A stretch of 64,000 nt of DNA, from assembly GCF_949628215.1 (NCBI RefSeq), contig NC_134279.1, positions 82,639,330 to 82,703,329 of the forward strand, in the 5' to 3' direction. The stretch is from Phalacrocorax aristotelis (lineage: Eukaryota; Chordata; Aves; Suliformes; Phalacrocoracidae). Within the stretch, counting starts at the first letter, position 1; every line of letters starts with the position of its first letter. Below the pieces are notes generated by a model, which worked only from the letters and a program-made list of their open reading frames with translations, made no database searches and had not been told where the DNA came from. Shown here piece by piece: positions 44,961 through 56,104 of this stretch. The translations under genes were made by a program, and so were the position numbers.

Positions 44961-46086
44961 GTAGGAACCTACCGCTGAGGTGAGAGCTGCGTTCCCGCCT
45001 GCTCGAGATGTTCTGTAGTTGGTGGCAGAGGTGAGGAAAACTGGTGTAGGGGGAGGTAGAATGGGGTCCTGCCACAGCGTGAGCAGAACCACGTGGATTA
45101 ACCCCAACATCTTTTATCCTGATTGCCCAGCCTCCCACTGGCTTCCCTTCCTCCGTGACCTGGCCTCTGGCCCTTCTCACCCCATCGTTCTTCTCCCATT
45201 GCTTGCTTTGGTTTGGGGGTTTTGTTGTACAGTGTGTGAGCGAATGCCTGGTTATCCGCAAGACACAAAAGGTGGAGGATGCGATAGCTGCCTGACTAAA
45301 GGCCTGAAGGATTTTTTTCTCCTGACAGAGGCAGAGGGAAGGTGCTTCCTGGAGCCTTGCTCAGATGCCGCTTGCCTGGCTGTATTTTAAATGCTGGCAT
45401 GTTGAGGCGAGCAAAATACCTGTGTGGTATGTCTGAGGGCAGAGTCTCACAGGCTCGCCTTCTCCTTGCCTTTGCCTGCTGCCGCTCTGTTTGCCTCCCC
45501 AATGAAACATGTAAAATGCTGCCACTGGGGTTCACCTGAGTGGACTCCCCCGGGGCTGTCATCCTCTGGGAGCTCCTGAGGGGTCTTTCAGCTCTTAATT
45601 CTCTTCTTCTGCTGTGATCCAGGCCTGCTGCTGGAGGACTGGGGAAGGGGAAAGCCCCAGAGAGGGGGAGTAGCTAATGCCAGGCCTCATTATGCTGGGC
45701 TAATGGGCTGTGTTGTGCCCTTAGCTTCTAACTGTTGGGGGAAAGAGGTTTGACACAGTCTTTGGGTAAACCCTGTTAAATTGCTTCACTCAGGTGGTGG
45801 AAGCACTCAGCAGTCACCTCTAGCCGTATGGAGAGGGCTGCATTGGCCTGGATATCTGGGCAGTCGTTCTGCCTCCAGTATTTTTGGGCAACTGCATGGC
45901 ATGTGGGAAAGCTGCTTTGTAAAGACATGACGTGATAGTTGCACAATGTCTCAGGCTCATTAGGTTAGATTTGGAAAGAAGGCAAGCAAATACTGATTGC
46001 TCTGGTTGTGCTGCACCTTGCAAATGCTAAAGGGAGCAGCGGTTTTCATTTGACTGGCTGAATGTTCCTCTTGTTTTCTACCACAG
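44961..46086 (+). other. RAB11FIP5: RAB11FIP5 intron 5 (1,126 bp)
   Basis: GT-AG intron ending TTGTTTTCTACCACAG. No repeats or other features recognised. Confidence 0.9.
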
Positions 46087-46296
46087 GATCCCACCACAGT
46101 GGACCAGTCAGCCAAGTATTATCACTTGACCCATGATGAACTCACCCAGCTCCTCCTGCAGAGAGAGAAGGAGCTGAGCAAGAAGGAGGAGTACATCCAT
46201 GAACTGGAGAACTACATTGACCAGCTGCTGGTGCGCATCATGGAACAGTCTCCCACACTCCTCCAGATCCCGCTGGGGGAAAGCAAGACCAAGTAA
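46087..46296 (+). CDS. RAB11FIP5: RAB11FIP5 coding exon 6: C-terminal Rab11-binding domain and stop
   Basis: Encodes the last 69 residues and the TAA stop (46294-46296). It contains DQSAKYYHLTHDELTQLLLQ, a charged helix, and ENYIDQLLVRIMEQSPTLLQ. The YIDxLLVRIME element is the signature of the FIP Rab11-binding domain, a parallel coiled coil that dimerises and grips two Rab11-GTP molecules; the key hydrophobic Ile/Asp/Leu/Met positions are intact. The closing IPLGESKTK corresponds to the short hydrophilic tail of mammalian FIP5. With exon 4 skipped the protein is 646 residues, close to the 653 that I recall for human. Confidence 0.97.
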   Translation, partial: DPTTVDQSAKYYHLTHDELTQLLLQREKELSKKEEYIHELENYIDQLLVRIMEQSPTLLQIPLGESKTK

Positions 46297-46339
46297 CCTC
46301 TCCCCAGAGACCAGCATCACTCGCCTAGAGCACTTCTCC

Positions 46340-46345
46340 AATAAA
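46340..46345 (+). terminator. RAB11FIP5: Proximal poly(A) signal (AATAAA)
   Basis: Canonical hexamer 44 nt after the stop codon. Use would give a nearly UTR-less mRNA. Downstream GT-rich support is weak, so routine use is doubtful. Confidence 0.35.
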
Positions 46346-49300
46346 CACGCTGCAAACATCCCTGCACTCCCCCTTCCTCTTACAAGAGGGCTCCAGTGGC
46401 TTCTGTTCGCAGAGTTTAGCAGGAAAGGTTATCTGCTCCTCCCCAGCCCAAGCTTATCCCAGCTCTGGCTCCAGGGAGCTATAGGGTGGGGGGCTGTCCT
46501 CTACCCTATGGGGAGGAGCAGAGCCCTCCACACAAGGCAGATGCCTCCTTAGGTCCCTGTCGTTACAACCAAGTGGCCTCTTCTTGGGCGCTCATCCTGC
46601 CAGTGCTTTAAGTGGTCCATGGACATCTGGGGGCTGGAAACCAACCACCTCGCCCATGTCTTCATCCTGCTATTGCTGCTCTTCGGCCCATGCTCTTCCA
46701 CATCTCTCTTCCCTGAAGCGGTGTACCCTGGCTGACGGATGGTGTTAAATCAGTTGATGACATCGGGGGTGCTTAAACTCAGGAAGGGTCTACCAGCACG
46801 TTACTGTCCGCTGAGCCTGCTCGGCAGGGCAGCAAGGGGAAGGGGCTGCTGTCGGGTGCCTCTTTCCCTTCCTGCCCCATGTGTTGTACCCCCAAATGAA
46901 AGGTTTCCATCTGAAGAGCCAGCTCCAAGTTGTACCAGTACCTGACCGTATGGGAGATGGTACACAAAGCGACAGCGCCGGAGACGGAGGCTGTAAAGGA
47001 CTCAGGCCGCCGTTGCAGCCTGACTGCGAGCGGTGTCGATTCCATCACCGTGTGCGTGCAGAGTCTTGACGCTGCCTCAGTTACCCAGCTCAGAACTGGA
47101 CTTGCAATATGGGAGAAGGGCCAGCGACTGTTTGTGTGCCATCTGTACTGCAGGAGATCTTCCTGCACACCACCCAACCCATCACCAGGCTGCCAGCGTG
47201 CCCTGGGCGGGGTTCCCGTATGTATAAACCACAGCTGAATTTTCTACAGGAATCGCTTTCCACTGGCTGCCCCCCACCATTGACTTTGCATCATCTTTCT
47301 CCATGCAACGGGAAAATGCCATTGGGACCGAAGCTCGTGTGCGGAGAAGGATGTCTGACCACCCGGCCACCTCTATGCATGACGTCCTGCTGGGTCAGGC
47401 ATCCATCAAACGCTCTCTGTCAAAGCTAGCAACTCAGTAATGGTCACAAACCCATTCGAGCCAGTATTAGTACCCAGCACCGCTTGAACTGTATCGCATC
47501 TACACACCGGCGTCAGGTCTCTGGCGGCGGGGGCCCACCCTTAGGCGTCGTAGGCCAGCTCTCGGAGCTGAATGCTTCTTGCTGCTAACTGCAGAGTAAC
47601 CGTCTAAAGGCCTCTGATTTACGCGGTTTAACAACCGTAGATGATGTTAGCCTGAGGCTGGTGAGCGATGCTCCTGGCCGCAGCGGAGTACAGCGCAGCT
47701 TTTGATTTGGAGATGCTGTGGAAGGGTGTAGAAAGGATGTTGCTCCCTCTCGTTCTGCCAGGTTTTTGGCTGGAGAAGGCGCCCATGCAGGCAGAGGGTC
47801 GGTTGGCGCGGGACTTGAGCTGTCTTGACATGTAAGGCATCTTCTCTCTCCTGTACATCTCCCAGAGTTACTGGATTCTTTTAAAACCTTCCTGTTGTTT
47901 TTACTCATGTTGTTTTTACCTCACTTGCTTCAGTTTATACCATGACTTTAAAAAATCGTGCCTTTTGCAATAGAACAATAGCAGTTTCCTACCAAAAAAG
48001 GCTCCGAAATCCAGTTCTCAGTTCAGCACAACCCATCTTGGGCGGCTTTCTCTTCTGTTTTTACCTGCTAATCCGAACTACGTGAGTTGAGTTTTAAATG
48101 CAGACAGCAGAGCCTTCCTATCCCTCTGTGCAGGTTGCTTTTGGTCTGTGGCAGGAGCGCTGCACGGGCAGCTCGCGTGACGTGGGAGGGAGCGATATTA
48201 GGAGATGACACAGGGGGAGAGCAGGCCAAACGCTCCAGGGCAAAATACAGCTGGATAAAGACAGTTTTGGGTCATGCTGGAAGTCTGAGGTTGGAGAAGT
48301 AGGCTGTTGGAGTAAGAGGTATCGGTTAAGGGGAGATTGGTGTTGCTGTCATTGACAATGTTCGGTCATATCGAGCCTGTAGACCATCGTAGGAGAAGGA
48401 TTTGTTACCTGGGACGAGAGCAGCTACCAGCCTTTAGTTCCTACCTGCCTTTGCCCCAGGTGGGGAGTAGTCTGGGGTTTCGCCCTTCTCCACCTGCGCC
48501 TTCATGTTCCTCCTCCCTCTGTATGTCTCACGTGTGGGGACTTTGTTTCTAGTGTAGGATGTGAGGGTCTGAGGGAAGGGGGTTCTTTCTCCTTATAGAA
48601 AAGTACCAGAAACCTCTCCATGCCTGTATAATCAGAAGATCCTGTGGCCTGAGAGCTGGGTCCCCTTTCTGGGTGGATATCTGTCATGGGGAAGCCCTCC
48701 CTTTTATCTGAAAGCGGGCAGGGAGGAGTTGTGGACAGCTAGAAAGCAGTCCAGCAGCCGAAGAGCAGGGCTGACCAGCAGGGATGCTGGGGCCGGGATG
48801 CTGAGCGGTGAAGGCTTGCGTCAGGTGGGCATTAGCAAGGGGGAAGCGTAGAGCCGAAACCTCACACCGGCTCTCCGCTCCCTCAGAAATAGCTGGGATT
48901 TCTCCCCCGTCAGAGATCGGCGTTGTAGGTGCTCCCCACACACAAGTGCCAATGTTTTTAAGGAGCTTGCTGCACCTCCTCGCTGCCGCCTCGCCCTCCT
49001 CTTCCATCGCGTTTGACCGCTTCCCTTAATCCCCCCTCTGCCTTAGACAGTTCCGCCTTATTTTTTTCCCCCCTCTCCAAAGCTTGAGTGTTTCGCACTT
49101 TATATATTCGAGTTAATCTCAGAGCTACGGCAGGCCGTATCGGGTGTACGGCCTTTTCAGCAATACGTGCTTCCTCCCGTGACCTGCCTCTGTCGCAGCG
49201 CAGCGACACGGACCCTGAACCCGCAGGAGCCCACGCCGTCTCAGAGGAGGCTGGAGCAAGCAGGGCTAAAACGCTTTTTGCCTTGACTTTGTGATAACAG

Positions 49301-50097
49301 AACATCTCCCAAGGCCGAGGTGGGGGTACGGCGCGGGCACCTTGGTGTCGCCCATGAGATGGGCGGCTACGGAAAAAACCAAGCGGTGACGACAGCCCTG
49401 ATGTTTCATGTCTGTCTTTGAGCGTTTAAAAGTCCGTAGGTATCTACAACTGATGACTTGTGCTTAGGAAAAGGCATCTTAAAGATGCTTGTCTTGGTTC
49501 TCTGTGTCTCCACTCCGCCATCCTGCAAATGTGGGTTTTTTTTTCCCTCACCACACAGTTTTTATTCTCTGCGTTAGGCAAGTAAGCTTGGCTGCACCAC
49601 GCAACAGCACCGAAGCCAGAGTCTGTAGAATGTTTTTCATTAAAACCTCGAAGTTACCAGTGGGAAATGGCTTTGAGGTCCTAGATGTTTTCTCGTGGGT
49701 GCAGGGGAATGAGAAAAAGAAGCGGGGGAAAATACTCTCAAGTTGCTCGTGTCCCAGAGCTCCGTATTTAGAGATTTATTTGCAGAAACCGGGAGGCGAG
49801 CAGCCCTTCTGGTCTGTCGGGGTCTGTCGCTCTTCACCGAACCAAGCGGACGAAAGGGTTTTGATGGGCCAGCAGCGGCTTTTTTCACTGGTTCCATTTT
49901 AAACACGGCCGTAACAACCACTCTGTATTTTTGCCTCCTGGTCTGTCTTTCTCTTTCCGCACTCAAGCTGTTTCACAAGGTCTTCCGCAGGGTGCTGGTG
50001 CTCGCAGCTGTGCTCTGCTTTTGTTGTCAGCCCACGCCTGGGCTTCTTGCTTTTTAAAGAACTCTGGCCAAGTGATTTATTTTAGCCTTGACCGGCC

Positions 50098-50125
50098 CTT
50101 CTGGCCCAGAGTCATGGGCCAGAAG
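50098..50125. other. Perfect 11-bp inverted repeat (stem-loop) near the 3' end of the UTR
   Basis: CTTCTGGCCCA (50098-50108) and its exact reverse complement TGGGCCAGAAG (50115-50125) flank a 6-base loop GAGTCA. In RNA this would form a stable hairpin about 315 nt before the distal poly(A) signal. No known element is matched. Confidence 0.7.
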
Positions 50126-50439
50126 AACCGCCAAGGTGTGTCCTTAAACTGGAACAAACCTGAAGGGATGTGGATACTGGATGAAGTGTCACGAAGACTC
50201 AGCCTTACGACTTGTCTGTGAAGAAACCGCCGTGTGTTTTGTGTTACAAACGTGGGGTGTAAAAAAAAACACAAACCACCCCAAAACGGGAGAGGGTAAG
50301 GGTCGGGGTCTTCAGAGTTGTTGGTTTCCCTGTACTTCATGTACGCAGGAAGTGGGTTCTGTGTGTTTCATGTTTTAATAGTTGCAACTAATGTTTATAA
50401 AGAGCTTGTTATTTACGTTTTAAGCACTTTAAAAAAAAA

Positions 50440-50445
50440 AATAAA
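50440..50445 (+). terminator. RAB11FIP5: Distal poly(A) signal (AATAAA), likely end of RAB11FIP5
   Basis: AATAAA occurs after an A-rich stretch, followed within 15-60 nt by TTGTTCAAGCTGTTCC and GTCTGTG-type GT-rich sequence expected of a cleavage site. It is the best supported transcript end. Confidence 0.6.
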
Positions 50446-50460
50446 AGTTGTTCAAGCTGT

Positions 50461-53400
50461 TCCTAGATACGTCTGATTTATTGACAAGAGCGTCTGTGCC
50501 GATAGCACTTGGACAGTGAGTGACATTTATCTGTTTATTTTCTGAAGTAGGATGACGGCGTCCAACTTCTCCAGCAGCTTTTCCAGCATCATTAACAGTC
50601 CCCGAGCACCCGCCGGCTGCGGGGGGTGGCCGTGCCGCAGGGTTACCTCGTGTTCCTCTCCGAATATTGCCCCTGCCTCAGTTGATCGGCGCGCCCGAGG
50701 GGGTGTTACCTCCTCTTAGCTTTCTTGCGAGCGCCTTACGATCGTGGCAGGAGCTGGGCTCGGGTGGCCGCGCCGCCCCGGGGGATCGGATCTGCCTGCA
50801 GCTCCTGGGCTGCTCGCTGTTGGCTTTGCCCCTGCGTAGCAGGAGGGTAAAGGTTATTGCTGCATTCCTGAGGGTTTGTGGAAAATCAGCAGCTGAGCGG
50901 AGGGGAGAGACCCCGCCGCATTGTGCCGGAGGAAGAGGAGAGAGCTCGTGGTGCATGGTGGACACCTGAGAGTTTAGCCTCGGGGTGCCTGGGGAGGAAA
51001 CCCGGCTTCCTCAGTGCCGCCGCTCGCAGGAGCACGCAGCTTTCACCCGCTCTGTGTGGGCATAAAGCACTCGTGTTTCTCCCCCTGCGCGTAGCAGGGC
51101 TTGCTTGGCGCGGGACTGATCCCCAGCCGAGACCTTCGCCTCCAGCTCCTCTGCCCTAATCCCACCCACCTGTTTTACCGCTCAGCTTTTTTCCTTCTCA
51201 AGCCCTGCTTCTTTCTTCATTCATGCCCTTTCCTTCAAAAAAATTAACTCTCCTTAAGCTTCGGTAAATGACTTTGCTGCTCCAACGGCAGAGTTTTGTT
51301 AGCTCTAATCCCGGTTTATTTTTCACCCAGCTGGACCGCAGGCCGTTATCGAGCTCAGCACCTGTCTGCGGGGATCACGTCTGGAATCCATCAAGTCAGA
51401 GAAAAAAAAAAAAAAAAGGAAGGATTTTAAGACCTTAGTCCTGCTAAAACTGCCGTATGTGATTATATCGGGTGTCTCTGCCTGCCTGCAAGCTTAAGCG
51501 CAGGCTCGGGACTGATGCAAATAATTCCCGTCCCTGCAGGAAGAACTGGCTGGGTTTGTTGTTTGAAGCCTTGAGTTTTGCTGCCCGCCGCAAGTTTTCT
51601 TAAAATCTGGCTTTACAGATGGAAGCCGACAAGAAATGTTCCTGCGACTTTCTCCCCGAGCCAGCAGGCGGCCCAGCCCCGCGCCCAGCTGTCACGTGTG
51701 GGGTGGCTGTCTGAGACCCCCAAATCTCCCTCGGTTTCTAGAGGAGTTTGCTTCAAGGCCGGGGGGCTTGTTCCTCCCCCCCCCCCAAAACGGAGAGAAA
51801 CGTCAGTGTTGACTTAACAGTCGTTGATCCAGGGAAGCAAAAAACCCGCCTTCCTCCCCCCCCCCCCCCGCTCCTTCCCTAAACCAGGGAAACGCGAGTT
51901 GTCAGTCTAAATGGATCTGGTTAGATTGATATCAGCCAAAGAATTGATATTCTTTCTGGTATTTAACCAAAAAAGTGATAGTCTTATGTCACTCCAAATG
52001 TGGTTTTAGATAAACAGATTCTCTCCCCTCTGTTGTTACAAAACATTTAGTGTGTCAACATTAGGGATTGTATCAATTATCTGGCTCTAGCTGTAAGGGG
52101 AGGGAGGGGGGTTTCCCTTGTCTGGAGACGGAGGGATTTGGGTTATCATCCATATTTACTGGAGAGATTTTGCTGCGTCGTGAAGTACAGGATGAAACCT
52201 TTAGGAAAAGAAGAGCTGCCTCGCAAAGCACTAGTCCCAGCAAAATGATTTCATTTTTCCTTTTAAGACAGTGTTAGGGCTCCAAGCGGTGTTAAACCCT
52301 GCCTAGAGGAAAGCAAACCCGAACGACGTGCTGTTCTTCAGGATAAAGCTCGACATCGTACCCCAAGTGGAGGGATGAGAAGGGCAGCGGTAAAATGTAG
52401 CTGCAAGAGCCGTGGTTGTGCTGGGGGGGGTCAAAAGGAGGTTTAAGCCACCACATGAAACCCTGCCTGCTGCTCCGCTGGAAGACAGGCTTAATTAAAG
52501 TCAGCAAACCATTAACTCCGAGGACGTGGCACAAGGACAGCAGTGGGTACACACCAGTAAGCAGGATTTGTTGTTGGACCAGATCTTTGCTCATCACCTG
52601 TCCGTTCCTGGGGAGAGCCGTGTTTCCATGCTCGCACACGGGAAGGCAGGGAGAGGGCAAAAGGAGAGGCGCTGCTGGCTGCCAGCAGCCCGTAAGCCCG
52701 ACGGAGCAGGCTGGTGCGGCGCAGGAAGGAACAACTTGTTTTTAACAGTATCTCTAAGGGAAAAGGAACAAGAAATGAGAAAATGTAATTTTCTGTTCTG
52801 GTAGAAGCTCCTTCCTCGTGGGGTAAGCGCTTCAGACACGACCAGAGGTATCGTACTTGCGGCAGGCTCGGCGCCGGGTGCTGTCTCTGTCCCTTTTCTA
52901 CCCGAAGCTGTAGGAGATTTGAGATTCAGTGAAGGGGATCAGTGGTGAATTAGCCTAAAACCAGAAGCTGGTTTTGCGGATGGAAAGAGCAGAGAAGAAA
53001 AACCAGCACCACATCTGTGAGGCAGTACAGCAGCACCCCCACAGCAAAACGTTGTGATGTTCGTATTTTTCCCTGTACAGCAAAAAATAAGGGGTTTTTT
53101 TCCTCCCCAGTATATTGTTTAATTCCTCCTTAGATGGAAAATCTGTTTCTGACCTGCTCTCTAATCTCTTGCCTTTACTTCTGCTGCACCAAGCCTTCCT
53201 CTTACACCCTGACTGCCTTCCCTGCTTCATCCCCATCTCGTGTCTATTTGCTGGCCCTTTGCTCTTCCTCGGGGAATTGATCCTAATCCTCCAAACAATT
53301 TCACCGGCATTTGAAGGGCCAGACACTTCTTATTCCACTAATCTAGAGAAGAGGATTCTGGAGATCGCTTCGTACGCACCCCTTCTGCCCCCAGCCCTGC

Positions 53401-53848
53401 ACGACCTTGCCTTTATCTCCGCAAATCGCAACACTGAGGAAGCGGACAAATAAGTCTGTATCAAAGTAAACGTATTATTTCCAGGTTTCTTATTCTTTAT
53501 TTCTAATCACATATTTTAAAGGTCAATAGCAATTGTTAGGCTCCCATCAAAGTAAGAATATGTATTTCCACAAGGAAATGAGGGAATCTGAGGTTTTTTG
53601 CAGAAGCTTTTGGGCTTTCACCTTTCTCTGTGTTATTATTTGCTCAGACAATTTCAGAATTAAGGCAAACATATGCTTTCCACATCACGTTCCTGCGCAC
53701 CCTCTATCACCACCCGTATTCTGGCTGCTGGGTTGGCGTCACTGAGAAAATGGCGTTGGTGTTCAAAATAGGAAGAATGTTTTGGAGCAAGTCCCTCATG
53801 AAGTGATCAGAAACGTGAGCCATGAAGTGTACCTGCTTTTAGGGCAGA
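50461..53848. other. Intergenic DNA between RAB11FIP5 and SFXN5
   Basis: A GC-richer patch at about 50580-51160 contains several CpGs but no exon I can support. Homopolymer tracts include A at 51402-51417 and C at 51776-51786 and 51855-51869. From 51900 to 53848 the sequence is lower in GC with no recognised repeats or genes. Confidence 0.5.
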
Positions 53849-54630
53849 AATCATAGAATGGTTTGGGCTGGGAGGGACCTTTGGAGGCCATCCAGTCCAA
53901 CACCCTGCAGTGAGCAGGGACATCTTCACCCAGACCAGGTTGCTCAGAGCCCCGTCCAGCCTGGCCTTGGGTGTTTCCAGGGATGGGGCATCGACCACCT
54001 CTCGGGGCAGCCTGGGCCAGGGTTTCACCACCCTCATAGCAAAATATGTCTTCCTTATATCCAGTCTAAATCTGCCCTCCTCTAGTTTCAAACCATCACC
54101 CCTTGTCCTGTCACCACAGGCCTTGCTACAGAGGCTGCCCCCATCCTTCCTACAGCCCCCCTTTAAGCGCTGGGAGGCCGCAATAAGGTCTCCCCGCAGC
54201 CTTCCCTTCCCCAGGCTGAACCACCCCAACTCCCCTAGCCCGGCCTCGCAGCAGAGGGGCTCCAGCCCTCGGAGCATTTCTGTGCCCCCTCTGGCCCCGC
54301 TCCAACAGCCCCATGTCCTTCCCGTGCTGAGGAGCCCCGAGCTGGAGGCGGCGCTGCAGGGGGGTCTCACAGAGCGGGGCAGAGGGGCAGGACCCCCTCC
54401 CTCGCCCTGCTGCCCGCGCTGCTGGGGATGCAGCCCAGGGCACGGTTGGCTTTCTGGGCTGCGAGCGCACATCGCCGGCTCGTGCCCAGCTCTTCACCCC
54501 CAGCACCCCCAAGTCCTTCTCCGCAGGGCTGCTCTCAGTCCCCCCATCCCCCAGCCTGTTCTGATACCGGGGGCTGCCCCGGCCCAGGGGCAGGACCTTG
54601 CGCTTGGCCCTGTTGAACCTCATGAGGCTC
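53849..54630 (-). mobile_element. CR1 LINE, about 780 bp, 5'-truncated
   Basis: The element's 3' end lies at the left: AATCATAGAATGGTTTGGGC, then GGGAGGGACCTTTGG and CCATCCAGTCCAACACCCTG. It runs to the right end at GTTGAACCTCATGAGGCTC. On the minus strand the right part still reads as the C-terminal end of the CR1 reverse transcriptase ORF (FNRAKRKVLPLGRGSPRYQ, then RLGDGG), followed by an untranslated 3' region. It is truncated before the polymerase core and cannot be autonomous. It ends about 330 bp before the SFXN5 CpG island motifs. Confidence 0.93.
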
Positions 54631-54799
54631 TTCAATCTTAACTTCCTCTGGTGATGAGGAAGAACAGAGCTGTTACGCGGCGCGGCCGGTTGCCTCAGGC
54701 ATTCCTGTTAGTTGCTAAATTCATCTGTTATTTCACAAAAAGGAGAACAGACGGGACAAGTGGAAAGAAGGCCGGGGAAATACCCACACACGCTGCGCC

Positions 54800-55210
54800 T
54801 GCTCTACCCCAACCCTTTGGCCACCCGCTTTGGTCTCACGCTCCCCTCAAAGGCCAGGGGAGCTGCAGTCGGGGCGGGGGCACCCGGTACAGCCCCTCTC
54901 CCGACCCGAGGCGGGCCCGCCGCCCCCCGCTCCTTCCCGGGGCTCCCCTCATCTTCCCGCCACACTACATTTCCCGTGGTACCCCGCCGCGGACTCCATT
55001 TCCCGCACTGCCCCGCGTCGCCGCGCCCGCTCCCATTGGCTGGCCACCGCGTCCCGACCTCCCCACCCCTCCTCCGGCGGACTCTATTTCCCGGCGTGCA
55101 CCGCGGCAGCTGCGGTGGGCGGTGGCCAATCAGCGCGGGGGCGCCGCAAGGGGCGGGCACTCGGCGGCGGGGGAGGTTGTTTAAAGTGGCGCTTGCGGCG
55201 CGCGAAGGGG
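54800..55210 (+). promoter_or_regulatory. SFXN5: SFXN5 CpG-island promoter with ZNF143-like and CCAAT motifs
   Basis: GC- and CpG-rich region directly upstream of the SFXN5 start codon, without a TATA box. Three related 19-bp words of the type ACTNYATTTCCCRBNNTGC occur at 54964, 54993 and 55081; they resemble the ZNF143/THAP11 binding module. An inverted CCAAT box (ATTGG, 55035) and a direct one (CCAAT in GGCCAATCAGC, 55126) are NF-Y-type sites. The start of transcription is probably around 55150-55200. The 5' UTR is therefore short, ending GAAGGGGATGG. Confidence 0.7.
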
Positions 55211-55267
55211 ATGGCGGAACCGGCGGATTATCCCCCGTTTCAGCTGGGGAAACCCCGCTTCGAACAG
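55211..55267 (+). CDS. SFXN5: SFXN5 coding exon 1 (partial gene)
   Basis: Nineteen codons: MAEPADYPPFQLGKPRFEQ. The PPFQLGKPRF core matches the N-terminus of sideroflexin-5, a five-helix carrier of the mitochondrial inner membrane; the family imports serine, and SFXN5 has been linked to citrate transport. The segment shown precedes all membrane helices. The leader before PPFQ is shorter than the alanine/serine-rich leader that I recall in human. The donor AACAG|gtaccg leaves phase 0 right after the FEQ codons, where the human exon also ends. Remaining exons lie beyond 64000. Identification rests on a short peptide but is supported by promoter context and by the RAB11FIP5-SFXN5 order known in other vertebrates. 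Confidence 0.9.
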
Positions 55268-56104
55268 GTACCGCCGCCGGGCGCGGGGGCGGCGGGAGGC
55301 GGGGAGACGGGGAACGGCGTCGGGGTGTGTGTGTGTGTCCCCCCGTGAGGAGACCCCCCCCCCCCGCTCCCTGCTGAATCTCCCCGCCTTCACCCAGGGC
55401 GGTGCGCTGATTGGTGCGCAGCCCCCCTGCCGTTGGGCGTCGCGGCTGTCACTCAAAGCCACCGCCGCCCCACCCCCCCGCCCCGCGGTGATTGGCGCGT
55501 CCCGCCGTGCCCCTGTGGCTCCGGGCGCAGGGCGGTGGGGTGGGGGGGGTGTGTGCGCGAAGCCCCGGGACCGCGTGTTCGAGTCCCGCGGCTGCCGCTC
55601 AGGTCAGCGAGGCTGGGTGGAGGATCTTGGGTGCCAGTGCACGGCCTGGTCGCCTCCTTTTTCCCCCGTAGGACGGTGCGAGGGCTGGGCCCTGCCCCGA
55701 CCGGGGTGGTGACGAGCCCAAGGTTGCAGGGAGGTGAGGAGTGCGGTCAGGGTGCTGGTGGGGCAGGAGGCTGACCCTCACGAAATGGCGTCACGTTGGG
55801 GCGCCTGAGGCGGGCGACAAGGAAACGTGGTTTGGGGCGAGGTGTGAGGTGAGGAGGCGACGCCTGCATGGCAGAGCCGCCCTGTCTTTGGTGCCTGATG
55901 TCTGGGGGACAACAAGGAAGGCCTGCAGCAGCTGTCATGGGGTGAGGAGAGCTGGGGCGAGGGTCGGAGCAGCTCGTCCCTGCAGCCGCCTTCCACAGCT
56001 TCCCTTCGCAAGCGCTCTGTGGGGTCCCCGCTACAGCATGGCTGACAAAGACCACCTTTCGTTCTCTTGGAGCCATGTTAGGCTTCTGATGGGTGTGGAG
56101 GTGC

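Larger units (their letters stand above)
46297..50460 (+). other. RAB11FIP5: RAB11FIP5 3' UTR (probable extent)
   Basis: No splice-supported coding follows the stop. A poly(A) signal AATAAA lies only 44 nt after the stop (46340-46345) and another at 50440-50445, so the UTR could be either very short or about 4.1 kb. The distal signal has T/G-rich sequence downstream and better fits the multi-kilobase 3' UTRs known for this gene. An 11-bp perfect hairpin lies at 50098-50125. The many short ORFs are chance. Confidence 0.6.

Noticed and set aside
55566-55602. tRNA-like B-box (GTTCGAGTCCC)
   Set aside because: The T-arm has a mismatch and no A-box, acceptor stem or anticodon arm can be built upstream.
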